Positions 13,705 through 20,879 of a DNA stretch of 23,061 bases are shown in pieces. The notes under the pieces are model-generated. The model made no database searches, had not been told where the DNA came from, and worked only from the letters and a program-made list of their open reading frames with translations. The stretch covers positions 1-23,061 of IMG/VR virus record IMGVR_UViG_3300032271_000279; one strand, written 5' to 3'. The DNA comes from a virus. Positions within the stretch are counted from its first letter, which is position 1. Each line of letters opens with the position of its first letter. The translations under genes were made by a program, and so were the position numbers.

Positions 13705-13834
13705 AGTGTGTAGGGTTAAGCAGATTCACATCCTACTTGTGTTATCGGAGATGCTCGGTTTCCCGACGCTATATGTCCACATCATGCTAGATAGGTATAC
13801 GGCATTACATTTGTATGTAACCAAGAAGGGTTAC
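13681..13834 (-). ncRNA. Structured 3' UTR, candidate anti-SD small RNA
   Basis: About 150 bases from the stop codon of the 322-aa gene to the terminator, with no ORF. As minus-strand RNA it starts with the perfect hairpin GUAACC-CUUCUU-GGUUAC (13834-13817), then has UCGG-GAAA-CCGA (GNRA loop), a GUAGG/CCUAC pairing and the UUCG terminator. The first hairpin contains CCUUCUUGGUUA, the exact complement of UAACCAAGAAGG in the leaders of the genes starting at 15714, 17540 and 18698, and 11 nt of that at 20359. The sequence GGUUACAU can also pair with AUGUAA-UG-CC just downstream, freeing the CU-rich strand. A regulatory RNA role is inference. No tRNA-like fold was found. Confidence 0.45.
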
Positions 13835-14799
13835 TCAAATATTATATCACCCGAAACTAAATAATAGTATTCGAGGTTACTGCCATTTTCACTATAAGAA
13901 TCAGGGTGTACCTTAACTCCAATATGTCCGACAGGCTCATCAATACTTAATAACTTAAGAGCAGATATTTTATCGGCTAGATGTTTGGGCATATCATCCA
14001 GTGATTTATATTTGTACAAAGTATTAGGGTCGCTCTTGTCGTAGTTGCATACAACAAAACTTTTATCTTGCTTAGCCTGTACTGCATAACCTATATTACC
14101 GTTACCACCAATATTGTTATAGTGGTCAGTAAGTTTCTTGGACTCATCATACCTTTCCATATACTTGTCGAAGTCCATATCATTGCGTCTACTGTTTGCA
14201 GTTGACAACACAGTCGGCAGTGTTACGGTAGTCTCACCACGTAGCCTTGCCTTGTATGCTAGATACGCATAGTTCATTGCCTCGGCATCAGAATCCATAC
14301 ACCACTTTGCTTGATTGTAATTATTGGATACAATATGACCGAGTCTAAAACTAACATGCTGACTAATCTGCGTTATCAGTTCTTGATTCGCTCTAGGTAT
14401 AAATGCTTTATTGGCTTCACGCAATGCTACCTTTAAGTGTTTACTAAACGTCCTGTTGTGCTGACCCCTTTCCTTAGAGATACGAAATGAATCTACAAAA
14501 TAAACAGGGATGTTTCCACCCTCGCTTCTACGGTATATATTTGCTATACCTATATTACCTAAGTGTTCACCGTTCTCATACACTTGGACAGAGGATAAAA
14601 ACTCAAATGTCTTTCTATCTTTCTTACCCTCCTCGTTTATGTAATCCCTCCACTCTTTTGATACGTTATCATCCTCTGCAACAAAATTGCACAAGGGCTT
14701 AAGCATTGCAACTGCATCAATGTAATCGCCTAGTTTAGGTTCAAGTTCTACAGACTTGTTAGCATTAGACATACCTATCTTATTAATTTGTGTCAACAT
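13831..14799 (-). CDS. Unknown phage protein in the MoxR/VWA operon, 322 aa
   Basis: Strong SD (AGGAGGTATAT) before the ATG. The sequence is mixed alpha/beta, with a beta-rich segment (SVQVYENGEHLGNIGIANIY), a helical and basic middle (HLKVALREANKAFIP, ISQHVSFRLGHIV), a polar Asn/Gly-rich part and a C-terminal segment with VGHIGVKVHPDSY. No membrane helix, signal peptide or recognisable catalytic motif is visible. It is the last gene of unit C and follows the DUF3150-like gene by 12 bases, so it probably belongs to the MoxR/VWA module. I do not recognise the family. Confidence 0.7.
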   Translation of the reverse strand: MLTQINKIGMSNANKSVELEPKLGDYIDAVAMLKPLCNFVAEDDNVSKEWRDYINEEGKKDRKTFEFLSSVQVYENGEHLGNIGIANIYRRSEGGNIPVYFVDSFRISKERGQHNRTFSKHLKVALREANKAFIPRANQELITQISQHVSFRLGHIVSNNYNQAKWCMDSDAEAMNYAYLAYKARLRGETTVTLPTVLSTANSRRNDMDFDKYMERYDESKKLTDHYNNIGGNGNIGYAVQAKQDKSFVVCNYDKSDPNTLYKYKSLDDMPKHLADKISALKLLSIDEPVGHIGVKVHPDSYSENGSNLEYYYLVSGDIIFE

Positions 14800-14811
14800 A
14801 TATACCTCCTA

Positions 14812-15714
14812 TCAAAAGTTAAATTTATTTAAAATACTATCTACCCTACGCTTTACTTCCTCACGAGCGAATACGTTATCTCTTAGTGAGTCGGCATCCT
14901 GATGCATGATTGCATTATGCAAATCAAGTCGTGCTTGCTCAAGCGTTGTGTCATTAGTAAGGTTAAAATGTTTCAGCATATCTACTAACTCTACAGCGTT
15001 CTCTACTAAGGTGTCTCTGAATACACGGGGTTTAAACTTCTTACCCGTACTCCCATCATCTTCTTCGCTATCAACTAAATCAACTTGTAGCCTATCGCTC
15101 ATACGCAGAAGGCACTCGTGCAATCTATTCCATGCATGACGCATTGCTAAGTTAAGACGTTCGTCGTAAGCGTTGTTGCACGACTGCATGATTTCATTCT
15201 TGGCTTCTTCACCTATGTCTATACGGAAGTCACCACTAGTAGGCACAGGCATAAAGTTTACGTTGAACTTGAACCTAGTCGCTATCTTATCTGCATCAGG
15301 GTACTCGTCACGATTAAACAAATCACCTAACTGAAAAGCCGCCGCACTCACTAGGTTAGGATATGCTATGAGGAACTTACCTACTAAAGCCATGTAGTTT
15401 TCTTCAAGCACAGTGAGTTGCTTCTTGTAGTTGACGAAGTTAGATACTGGAAGTAAGCGTAACCCATTATCAGACCACGGTAAAGTCTGAGAGATGTGCC
15501 AAGCCCTAGCGTTAGCCGCATACTTTATTATCGTATCAAGAAAGCCTGTACCCGCAAGTAAGTTTTTGTTGTAGTTACCTGCGTTGGTCTTAGTCCCTTT
15601 CGATACATCGACCTCGGCTGATACCTTCTTATCTAACTTGCGTGCAGTCCATGTGCTGATAGACATCTCGACTAACATCGCTGATGATGCAATACTGATA
15701 TTATTTTCTGACAT
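14812..15714 (-). CDS. DUF3150-like phage protein, 300 aa
   Basis: The N-terminus (SSAMLVEMSISTWTARKLDK) with the following Asn-rich NYNKNLLAG, then ARAWHISQTLPWSDNGLRLL and a GDFRIDI segment are the plan I associate with DUF3150 phage proteins: 'S-x-x-x-W-x-x-R-K-x-D', 'W-H-x-x-T-L-P-W-x-D-x-G-x-R-L-L-P', 'P-x-x-x-x-F-R'. The rest is helical. DUF3150 genes are often beside MoxR AAA+ and VWA genes in phages, as here, suggesting a substrate or adaptor of that chaperone-like pair; the function is unproven. Its leader carries hairpin copy 2 and the AACCAAGAAGGAG box. Confidence 0.65.
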   Translation of the reverse strand: MSENNISIASSAMLVEMSISTWTARKLDKKVSAEVDVSKGTKTNAGNYNKNLLAGTGFLDTIIKYAANARAWHISQTLPWSDNGLRLLPVSNFVNYKKQLTVLEENYMALVGKFLIAYPNLVSAAAFQLGDLFNRDEYPDADKIATRFKFNVNFMPVPTSGDFRIDIGEEAKNEIMQSCNNAYDERLNLAMRHAWNRLHECLLRMSDRLQVDLVDSEEDDGSTGKKFKPRVFRDTLVENAVELVDMLKHFNLTNDTTLEQARLDLHNAIMHQDADSLRDNVFAREEVKRRVDSILNKFNF

Positions 15715-15741
15715 ACATTACTCCTTCTTGGTTATGTTGGT

Positions 15742-15774
15742 GGATACTTGGCGACACGATGTCGCCAAGTATCC
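15742..15774 (-). repeat. GCGACA-N3-TGTCGC hairpin, copy 2 (15-bp perfect stem)
   Basis: The longest copy: 15-base arms GGATACTTGGCGACA (15742-15756) and TGTCGCCAAGTATCC (15760-15774) around CGA. It starts at the last base of the stop codon of the 80-aa gene and lies 27 bases upstream of the DUF3150-like leader start. Here the pair next to the core is G-C, where other copies have G-U or A-U. Confidence 0.88.
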
Positions 15775-16016
15775 TATTCTGCAAAATTTAAAAACTTTTC
15801 CATAGCCATTGCTTCGTCTTTGGTTAAGTCATTTCGTAATACTTCGACATTAATATGCTTTGGTAAGTTAAGTACTGGGCATGCTGAATACACAACATGC
15901 TCAACGACATCAAAACTATTATGAGAGTAGTAGTGTTTATGCAACTTTATAACCCCCCACTTACCACCCTCAACGGCACGTTTGTCGAACCACTTCTTAT
16001 ACTTACTACTCAACAT
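15774..16016 (-). CDS. Unknown small protein, 80 aa
   Basis: ATG at 16016, overlapping the 3' end of the VWA gene by 11 bases; the TTG at 16022 is less likely. Basic N-terminus (LSSKYKKWFDKRAVEGGKWG), a His-rich middle (LHKHYYSHNSFDVVEHVVY) and an acidic helical end (RNDLTKDEAMAMEKFLNFAE). The His cluster could bind metal, but no known motif is evident. It is coupled to the VWA gene, suggesting a partner of the MoxR/VWA module. Function unknown. Confidence 0.6.
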   Translation of the reverse strand: MLSSKYKKWFDKRAVEGGKWGVIKLHKHYYSHNSFDVVEHVVYSACPVLNLPKHINVEVLRNDLTKDEAMAMEKFLNFAE

Positions 16017-17268
16017 ATACAACTTTGCCCACTACATCTAAATCAAAATTTGAATTACCTTTGATGCACCATAGCACAGGAGTAGGTGATATTAAATCCC
16101 AGTGCTTAGGGTTCTGCTGACCTATATATCCGTCGGTGAATACTACTAAGCACTCAGGAGATATAGATTCTTTGTTCAAGTATCTAGGCACACACTCAGG
16201 GTTAGTACCACCACCACCTACTGCTTGAGTATGATTGATTGCATCTGCTACTTCGTTGCCTACATATACCTCATGCTTCTCTACTGATGAATCCCAATAC
16301 AATAGATGCACACACTCAGGACTAACTTCATCACAGATAGATTTAAACTCTGATAAGAAGTTAGGTAAGTCGTGATAGCATGACCCTGATACGTCAACAC
16401 CGACAGCAATAGAACCAATCTTCTCAGAGTATGACGACGGCATTATAATATCCATACCGATGTAACGCTTATGCAATCGCTTCCATGTTGTTTGGTCTTT
16501 GCCTTGAGTAGATGTCTTGATAAACTCACGCAACGCTTCCTTCCAATCAATCTTAGGTGTGAGCAATTCGTCTATCTCTCTGGATACATTGCCGTTCATC
16601 TTACCTGCTAACATAGAACCTTGACGCAATGCATCTTCGATTTCCTTGGCATTAGCCTGCACCTCTTTCTCTGACATAGCATCAGCACCTTCCCAGTCAT
16701 GCTCATCTAAAGACTGGAATTCACCATCACCGTCGGCTTCGCCTTGACCATCGTCATCACCTTCGCCCTTACCTCTACCTTTACCACCTCTGCCTTTGCC
16801 ATAGTCTTCGCCTAACTTCTTCTCTAGTATCAGGAAGACTTGGTGTGCATCCATACCACGATAGGCTTCATCGAGGCAACCCATAGGTTCACCGTTCTCA
16901 TCAAGAGGAAACTCTATAACCTTTCCTTCAGGGTCGTAGTCATGCAACTGTATATTAATAACAAAGTCACATGCCATGTTAGCGAGTGTTGGGTTCTTTT
17001 TGTACAAAGATTTCCATACAATCATATGACGATAAGCCTTGTGCATATTCTCATGTAAGACAAGAAAGCCTAGAGCCTTGTCGCTAAGTTTATCCACGAA
17101 CTCACGCCCATAGATAACGTCTAAGCCGTTGGTTTTAGCAGTCGGCACATCATCTTGCACGCTTACCCCACCAATCATAAATAACCCTGAGAACAAACAG
17201 AAGTTCGGATGTTTCATTAGTTGTACGTGGCATCTCTCGATGCGTTGTTCGGCAGTTAGTTTAGCCAT
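16006..17268 (-). CDS. HExxH metallopeptidase-like plus VWA protein (DUF2201-like), 420 aa
   Basis: N-terminal metallopeptidase-like domain with LVLHENMHKAYRH (HENMH, residues 72-76, an HExxH zinc motif) followed by NMACDFVINIQL (~97-108), where such families have N-x-A-x-D-x-x-I-N. A flexible linker rich in Gly, Lys and Asp spans ~155-185. The C-terminal VWA domain has the MIDAS set: DVSGS (292-296), GGGGT (351-355) and FTDGY (Asp379). This domain order is that of DUF2201-type proteins, partners of MoxR ATPases: the AAA+ ring is thought to remodel targets presented by the VWA protein. An intact HExxH suggests proteolysis, but family members are not all shown to be active. Confidence 0.82.
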   Translation of the reverse strand: MAKLTAEQRIERCHVQLMKHPNFCLFSGLFMIGGVSVQDDVPTAKTNGLDVIYGREFVDKLSDKALGFLVLHENMHKAYRHMIVWKSLYKKNPTLANMACDFVINIQLHDYDPEGKVIEFPLDENGEPMGCLDEAYRGMDAHQVFLILEKKLGEDYGKGRGGKGRGKGEGDDDGQGEADGDGEFQSLDEHDWEGADAMSEKEVQANAKEIEDALRQGSMLAGKMNGNVSREIDELLTPKIDWKEALREFIKTSTQGKDQTTWKRLHKRYIGMDIIMPSSYSEKIGSIAVGVDVSGSCYHDLPNFLSEFKSICDEVSPECVHLLYWDSSVEKHEVYVGNEVADAINHTQAVGGGGTNPECVPRYLNKESISPECLVVFTDGYIGQQNPKHWDLISPTPVLWCIKGNSNFDLDVVGKVVYVE

Positions 17269-17540
17269 TGTGTTACTCCTTTCTCGTTAAATGCTTCTTC
17301 AATTTCTTTAGTGTCGTCGGCTTCGGTTTTTAACTTTTCTGCATAAGCCAAAGTCATAGCCGAAAACTTACCAATCAATTCAAAAGGGTCCATCTCTGCT
17401 TGGTCTAACGCAGTATCTATTAGCAGAGCAGTAAGTGCAGTCATAACTACACCTAAACTATAATCACCCTCACCACATACTTCACCGATACTATCTCGCA
17501 ACGCTTCGGTATCGCCAATCATTTTTTCTTTATCTAACAT
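17256..17540 (-). CDS. Small acidic helical protein between MoxR and VWA genes, 94 aa
   Basis: Good SD and the shared AACCAAGAAGGAG leader. An acidic first third (KEKMIGDTEALRDSIGEVCG), then a helical hydrophobic segment (LGVVMTALTALLIDTALDQ), and an acidic/polar C-terminus. No clear membrane span: the hydrophobic stretch is amphipathic and Asp-interrupted. The last 13 bases overlap the VWA start. Position between MoxR and VWA genes suggests an adaptor for that pair. I do not recognise a family. Confidence 0.65.
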   Translation of the reverse strand: MLDKEKMIGDTEALRDSIGEVCGEGDYSLGVVMTALTALLIDTALDQAEMDPFELIGKFSAMTLAYAEKLKTEADDTKEIEEAFNEKGVTQWLN

Positions 17541-17563
17541 AGTTACTCCTTCTTGGTTAAGTT

Positions 17564-17588
17564 ACTTAGCGACATCGTGTCGCCAAGT
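17564..17588 (-). repeat. GCGACA-N3-TGTCGC hairpin, copy 3
   Basis: ACTTAGCGACA-TCG-TGTCGCCAAGT; one G-U pair next to the core when read as minus-strand RNA, otherwise fully paired. It lies 15 bases after the MoxR stop and is followed by AACCAAGAAGGAG and the ATG of the 94-aa gene. Confidence 0.85.
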
Positions 17589-17603
17589 TCTACTGCTTTA
17601 CTA

Positions 17604-18698
17604 CTAAAATAAGTATTGGTTCTCACGCATCCAATCCACGAACGGTTGGCTTGTAAGAAACAACTTCTTCTTATCATCGCTCTTCATACCTGTGAGGCAG
17701 AACACAGACTGCAACTCCTTCGGTGTTCTCTTGAGGTATGTGAAAAACTTACCGATGGTATCTCGCTCGACTCTTTGTACTGCACTAAAAGCAAGCATAC
17801 ATAACGCAACGGGTGAGTCAGGTACTTGTGCAACTTGTGGATTCTTAATGATGTCCTCCCAACTTGGAAGCGAGTCGGCTACGGATACAAAGGTCATTAA
17901 GTCACGAGCTGCTGCTGCCCCAATCGTACCTTCTAACGCACAAACGATTACGTTCTCCGTTACCCTATCTCGTCTGCTAATAATGTTTGATGCTCTAGCA
18001 AGAGAACGTGGTGAAACAAAAGACTTCTGTGCTTCTTTAGGGTTGAAGATATACTTGTTCTGCTCTTGCGATGCGTCAAGATATGATGCCAACAACTCAG
18101 GATGTTGCTTAACCCATGCTAATATCTCAGGTGCAATATCATTAGCGATAGCCCACGCACCCCATGAATTACTATCAATAGAGCCGTCAACATTAAACCC
18201 AGCGTGTGGTTTCTTAATATTGATTATGCTTATACGGTTTCTGGAGTGAGCCATCATCGTATCGCCTACACCGTCGCCCGTATAATTACCTGCAGTTATG
18301 ACTATGTCGTTGGGGTGTAGTGGCATACCCATAATCATGCGTGGGTCGTTAAGCATTGGGTGCATCATGTTCTTAACTGCTTGGTGAGCCTTAGTAAACT
18401 CGTCAATAAAGATTACCTTTGGTTGATTAATATGAAAGCCCCATTGCTCGTTAGGATAGATGCGAGTAGTTTTAGTTTCATGGTCAGGAATTGGAATACC
18501 TAACTCACCTAACTCTACGTTTGGTGCGTCAATGTAAATGCCCTTATAGCCAGTTCTTGTAACTAAATTCTTGAACATAGATGTTTTACCGACCCCCGGT
18601 TCACCCATTAAATGAAACGTGGTATCAGAGCCTACTGCGAGGATTAAGTCTTCTGCTTCTTTGAGAGTTGCAGTTTTGTTTAGGAATACATTTGCCAT
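17604..18698 (-). CDS. MoxR-family AAA+ ATPase, 364 aa
   Basis: Walker A GEPGVGKTS (32-40), Walker B VIFIDEFTKA (Asp99, Glu100), sensor 1 IVITAGN (132-138) and HSRNR (151-155, arginine finger region) give a complete AAA+ core. The D-A-P-N-V-E-L-G-E-L-G insertion after Walker A and the GDGVGD loop are MoxR-like. MoxR ATPases act as hexameric chaperones that insert cofactors or remodel proteins with VWA partners, and the VWA/HExxH gene lies two genes downstream. CobS-like cobaltochelatase ATPases are relatives, but the partner here is DUF2201-like rather than CobT-like. Its leader carries hairpin copy 4 and AACCAAGAAGGAG. Confidence 0.88.
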   Translation of the reverse strand: MANVFLNKTATLKEAEDLILAVGSDTTFHLMGEPGVGKTSMFKNLVTRTGYKGIYIDAPNVELGELGIPIPDHETKTTRIYPNEQWGFHINQPKVIFIDEFTKAHQAVKNMMHPMLNDPRMIMGMPLHPNDIVITAGNYTGDGVGDTMMAHSRNRISIINIKKPHAGFNVDGSIDSNSWGAWAIANDIAPEILAWVKQHPELLASYLDASQEQNKYIFNPKEAQKSFVSPRSLARASNIISRRDRVTENVIVCALEGTIGAAAARDLMTFVSVADSLPSWEDIIKNPQVAQVPDSPVALCMLAFSAVQRVERDTIGKFFTYLKRTPKELQSVFCLTGMKSDDKKKLFLTSQPFVDWMRENQYLF

Positions 18699-18724
18699 AT
18701 TTAATTCTCCTTCTTGGTTAAGTT

Positions 18725-18749
18725 ACTTTGCGACATGATGTCGCCAAGT
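18725..18749 (-). repeat. GCGACA-N3-TGTCGC hairpin, copy 4
   Basis: Core 18730-18735 and 18739-18744 with TGA between; the next pair is a mismatch (T/C on plus, G/A on RNA), then ACTT/AAGT pair. It sits 6 bases after the stop of the 327-aa gene and upstream of the MoxR leader box. Confidence 0.8.
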
Positions 18750-18755
18750 AGATGG

Positions 18756-19739
18756 TTATACAACATTAAAATACTTCTTGTTCTTGTCGTTAAAGATAGA
18801 GCCGACAGGTTGCTCAGTTTGTACATATAGACTATCGCTGTACTCATACTTCAATACTTCTTCGAATGTCCCTACAAAATCTTCAGGGTGACAATTTACC
18901 TCGTTTTGATTAGACCAAATCCATCTACCTGAATATATAGCAACATACATCATCAGTTCATATAGAAGTTCTAGGTCTTGATGCTTCTCATAGTATGCTA
19001 AGCCACCAAGTAATCCCAACCTACCTAGTTTGGTTCCATCATTATCACGATGCGAATATTTATACGGCAATAACTTAGGGTATTCAAAGTTAAGACCTTT
19101 CTTCACGAATGCATCAGGCACATTCTTAATTGCAACAGGTTCTTTAATCCTTTGTATTATAGGATTCATAGACAAGCAAGTCTTACCGTAGTCAATAAAG
19201 AACGAATACCTTTTGCGTAATGCGTTCATCATCTTACGGTTTAGTGAATACTTCTTCTCAGGCTTAATATCTTTAGGTATGAAAGCATCACCATCTTTAG
19301 TCAGCCTCATGCTACCAACAAAGGGATAGCCCTCGCCCCTACTGTTAATAAAATACCACTTACCTTTACAAGATTCTATTCTGCCTATGTCGTTTGCTAG
19401 AGTATAGGTTACGAATCCGAACAGCGTCGGCCCCTTCCAAAAGTTAAAGTACAAACCAACGTCACCATTATTAAAGAACTCTATAATCTTAGCCTCGTTG
19501 ATGTTGCATGAATACGTATACTCGTACCTACCCAATGGCTCATCGGGATGTTCCACAGATATGAGGTTCTTCTTTATCCTGTACCAAGAATAACTACGCT
19601 TCTCACCAATAGGTCTAACGTCTTCTAACCTACCACGAATAGGCACGACATTATCAAACCTTTTCTTCGCATCTTCGTAATTAGCAATCGGCTTTATCCT
19701 TGCCGAGTTGTATGCATTTGTACCGTATGTGGTTGCCAT
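18756..19739 (-). CDS. Unknown phage protein with PIRGRLEDVRPIG motif, 327 aa
   Basis: The ATG overlaps the upstream TAA (TAATG) and follows GGGAGGAAG. The N-terminal region contains VVPIRGRLEDVRPIGEKRSY and then SWYRI, a pattern I have seen in phage proteins of unknown function (R-G-R-x-x-D-V-R-P-L/I-G-x-R). The middle is beta-rich with many aromatic residues (NNGDVGLYFNFWKGPTLF), and the C-terminal third is helical. No catalytic motif is recognised. It is encoded just before MoxR and may be its substrate or regulator; this is context only. Confidence 0.65.
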   Translation of the reverse strand: MATTYGTNAYNSARIKPIANYEDAKKRFDNVVPIRGRLEDVRPIGEKRSYSWYRIKKNLISVEHPDEPLGRYEYTYSCNINEAKIIEFFNNGDVGLYFNFWKGPTLFGFVTYTLANDIGRIESCKGKWYFINSRGEGYPFVGSMRLTKDGDAFIPKDIKPEKKYSLNRKMMNALRKRYSFFIDYGKTCLSMNPIIQRIKEPVAIKNVPDAFVKKGLNFEYPKLLPYKYSHRDNDGTKLGRLGLLGGLAYYEKHQDLELLYELMMYVAIYSGRWIWSNQNEVNCHPEDFVGTFEEVLKYEYSDSLYVQTEQPVGSIFNDKNKKYFNVV

Positions 19740-20359
19740 TACTTCCTCCCTTCTAAATAAGATATGATTACTTGCAAGCGAGCAATCTCACGCTTGAGTT
19801 CTGAGTTGTTGTCAACGACGTTGTCGTAATCGAATTGCAATGCTTTGTGTGCGTCGTCTAACTTGACGTACTCCTCGACTATTCTGTCGTCGTCGTTGAT
19901 GCGTTGCTTTGGTGCGTCGTCGTATGTTCGGTCTGCATAAACACGCTTGCGTATTTCAACAACACCACTCATGTCATGCTTTCGCATAGCGTCGGCTAAA
20001 TCGTGCGTTCCGTAAGCAGGGTTTTTAACTTCTGACTTGCCCTCGCCTGTATACTTCTTCTGACCGATAAGCCCTGCATTGTTGAGCAGTTTTTGTAAGT
20101 TGCTTGTTGATACTTGCGATGGTTGTACTGTTGGCTTCTTAACGCTAGGCTTTTTCTTACTCTTGCCAAACCGTTTATCACGTTTAGTTTCCATGCCATA
20201 CTTCTCACGCAATGCTTTAGTAAGCCCAACTATGTAGGCTCTGCGATTGTCATCGGTGTTCAGATGTGCGAGTTTAGTTAGCATTGCATCAGGGTGATGC
20301 GTGCCGTTGATGAACTCTTCTTTAACTGCTTTGGAAATACCTTTATTAATAACTGCCAT
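19739..20359 (-). CDS. Unknown basic protein with C-terminal coiled coil, 206 aa
   Basis: Shared leader box before the ATG. A helical N-terminus (residues 1-55), then a Lys-rich linker (KRDKRFGKSKKKPSVKKP, ~59-76), a Ser/Gln/Asn segment, a basic and acidic middle and a C-terminal coiled-coil (~165-206, DDAHKALQFDYDN then NSELKREIARLQVII). The arrangement suits a DNA- or RNA-binding, oligomeric protein; that is inference. No family recognised. Confidence 0.65.
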   Translation of the reverse strand: MAVINKGISKAVKEEFINGTHHPDAMLTKLAHLNTDDNRRAYIVGLTKALREKYGMETKRDKRFGKSKKKPSVKKPTVQPSQVSTSNLQKLLNNAGLIGQKKYTGEGKSEVKNPAYGTHDLADAMRKHDMSGVVEIRKRVYADRTYDDAPKQRINDDDRIVEEYVKLDDAHKALQFDYDNVVDNNSELKREIARLQVIISYLEGRK

Positions 20360-20382
20360 TTTGATTCTCCTTCTTGGTTGAT

Positions 20383-20407
20383 ACTTAGCGACACTATGTC
20401 GCCAAGT
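20383..20407 (-). repeat. GCGACA-N3-TGTCGC hairpin, copy 5
   Basis: ACTTAGCGACA-CTA-TGTCGCCAAGT, one G-U pair beside the core. It lies 6 bases after the stop of the 77-aa membrane protein gene and upstream of the leader box of the 206-aa gene. Confidence 0.85.
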
Positions 20408-20413
20408 GGTTGG

Positions 20414-20647
20414 TTAAGATAATGCAACTGCTTTGAAAACAAAAAACACTACAAGACACACCGTTATGATTAACGGAACTGCAAAACACAAAAGTTCTGT
20501 GAAGAACACTCTCATGTCCGACATCTCAGGGTCGGATTCAAACCATGACGCATACTTCGCATCTTTGAACGCATCATGTGATGACCTGTGCGTTTTGTTG
20601 TTATGCACAAAATCACCTATGCTTTTACTATCGTTGTCTTGACTCAT
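20414..20647 (-). CDS. Tail-anchored small membrane protein, 77 aa
   Basis: A polar N-terminal half (SQDNDSKSIGDFVHNNKTHR onward) and a C-terminal hydrophobic helix at about residues 53-75 (LLCFAVPLIITVCLVVFFVF), ending ALS. The soluble part should face the cytoplasm with the helix in the inner membrane. The SD is GGGGGTTTG and the gene follows the excisionase-like gene by one base. Unknown function; superinfection exclusion is a possible role for such proteins, without direct support. Confidence 0.65.
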   Translation of the reverse strand: MSQDNDSKSIGDFVHNNKTHRSSHDAFKDAKYASWFESDPEMSDMRVFFTELLCFAVPLIITVCLVVFFVFKAVALS

Positions 20648-20648
20648 A

Positions 20649-20879
20649 TCAAACCCCCATCTCTTTCTTGCGTTTAATTAAATATGCTTTAACACTACTT
20701 GCTAAGATGCGACGATGCCCACCACCTGTACGCCATGACGTAAACACGCCATCGTCAACCATCTTTTGTATCGTACCAAGTGATAGCAGGGTAATTTCTG
20801 CAACTTGATTCGTAGTTAAATACTTCTCAATGTAAGCGTGGTCTATCACTTCCCACTCCTCCCAATATTTATTAGTCAT
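20649..20879 (-). CDS. Excisionase/MerR-like helix-turn-helix protein, 76 aa
   Basis: The sequence LTTNQVAEITLLSLGTIQKM followed by VDDGVFTSWRTGGGHRRIL is the classic HTH_17 layout: recognition helix, D-x-G-x-x-x-x-W-R-T-x-G-G-H-R-R wing, then a helix with SSVKAYL. These are DNA-binding domains of excisionases and small phage regulators. No integrase is visible here, so a transcription regulator is as likely as an excisionase. It is the best local candidate to bind one of the palindromes in unit C. The ATG overlaps the upstream stop (ATGA). Confidence 0.8.
   Translation of the reverse strand: MTNKYWEEWEVIDHAYIEKYLTTNQVAEITLLSLGTIQKMVDDGVFTSWRTGGGHRRILASSVKAYLIKRKKEMGV

Noticed and set aside
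13705-13816. tRNA gene in the structured region before the terminator
   Set aside because: No T-arm consensus (GGTTCGAATCC-like), no acceptor stem of 7 bp or CCA-type end; the hairpins do not fold into a cloverleaf.
14774-14796. TTGACA over the start of the 322-aa gene as an internal leftward promoter
   Set aside because: The -10 candidate (TATGTC at 17 bases) is poor, and a transcript from it would lose the SD and first start codon; most likely coding coincidence.
17692-18249. Long plus-strand ORF (185 aa) opposite the MoxR gene
   Set aside because: It is antisense to a gene with complete AAA+ motifs, has no SD of note and its translation is Cys/Ser-rich without domain features; a shadow frame.
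20649-20879. Excisionase plus integrase, that is, evidence of a temperate phage
   Set aside because: The HTH protein is excisionase-like, but no integrase, attachment site or CI-like repressor is visible, and the same domain is common in other small regulators.
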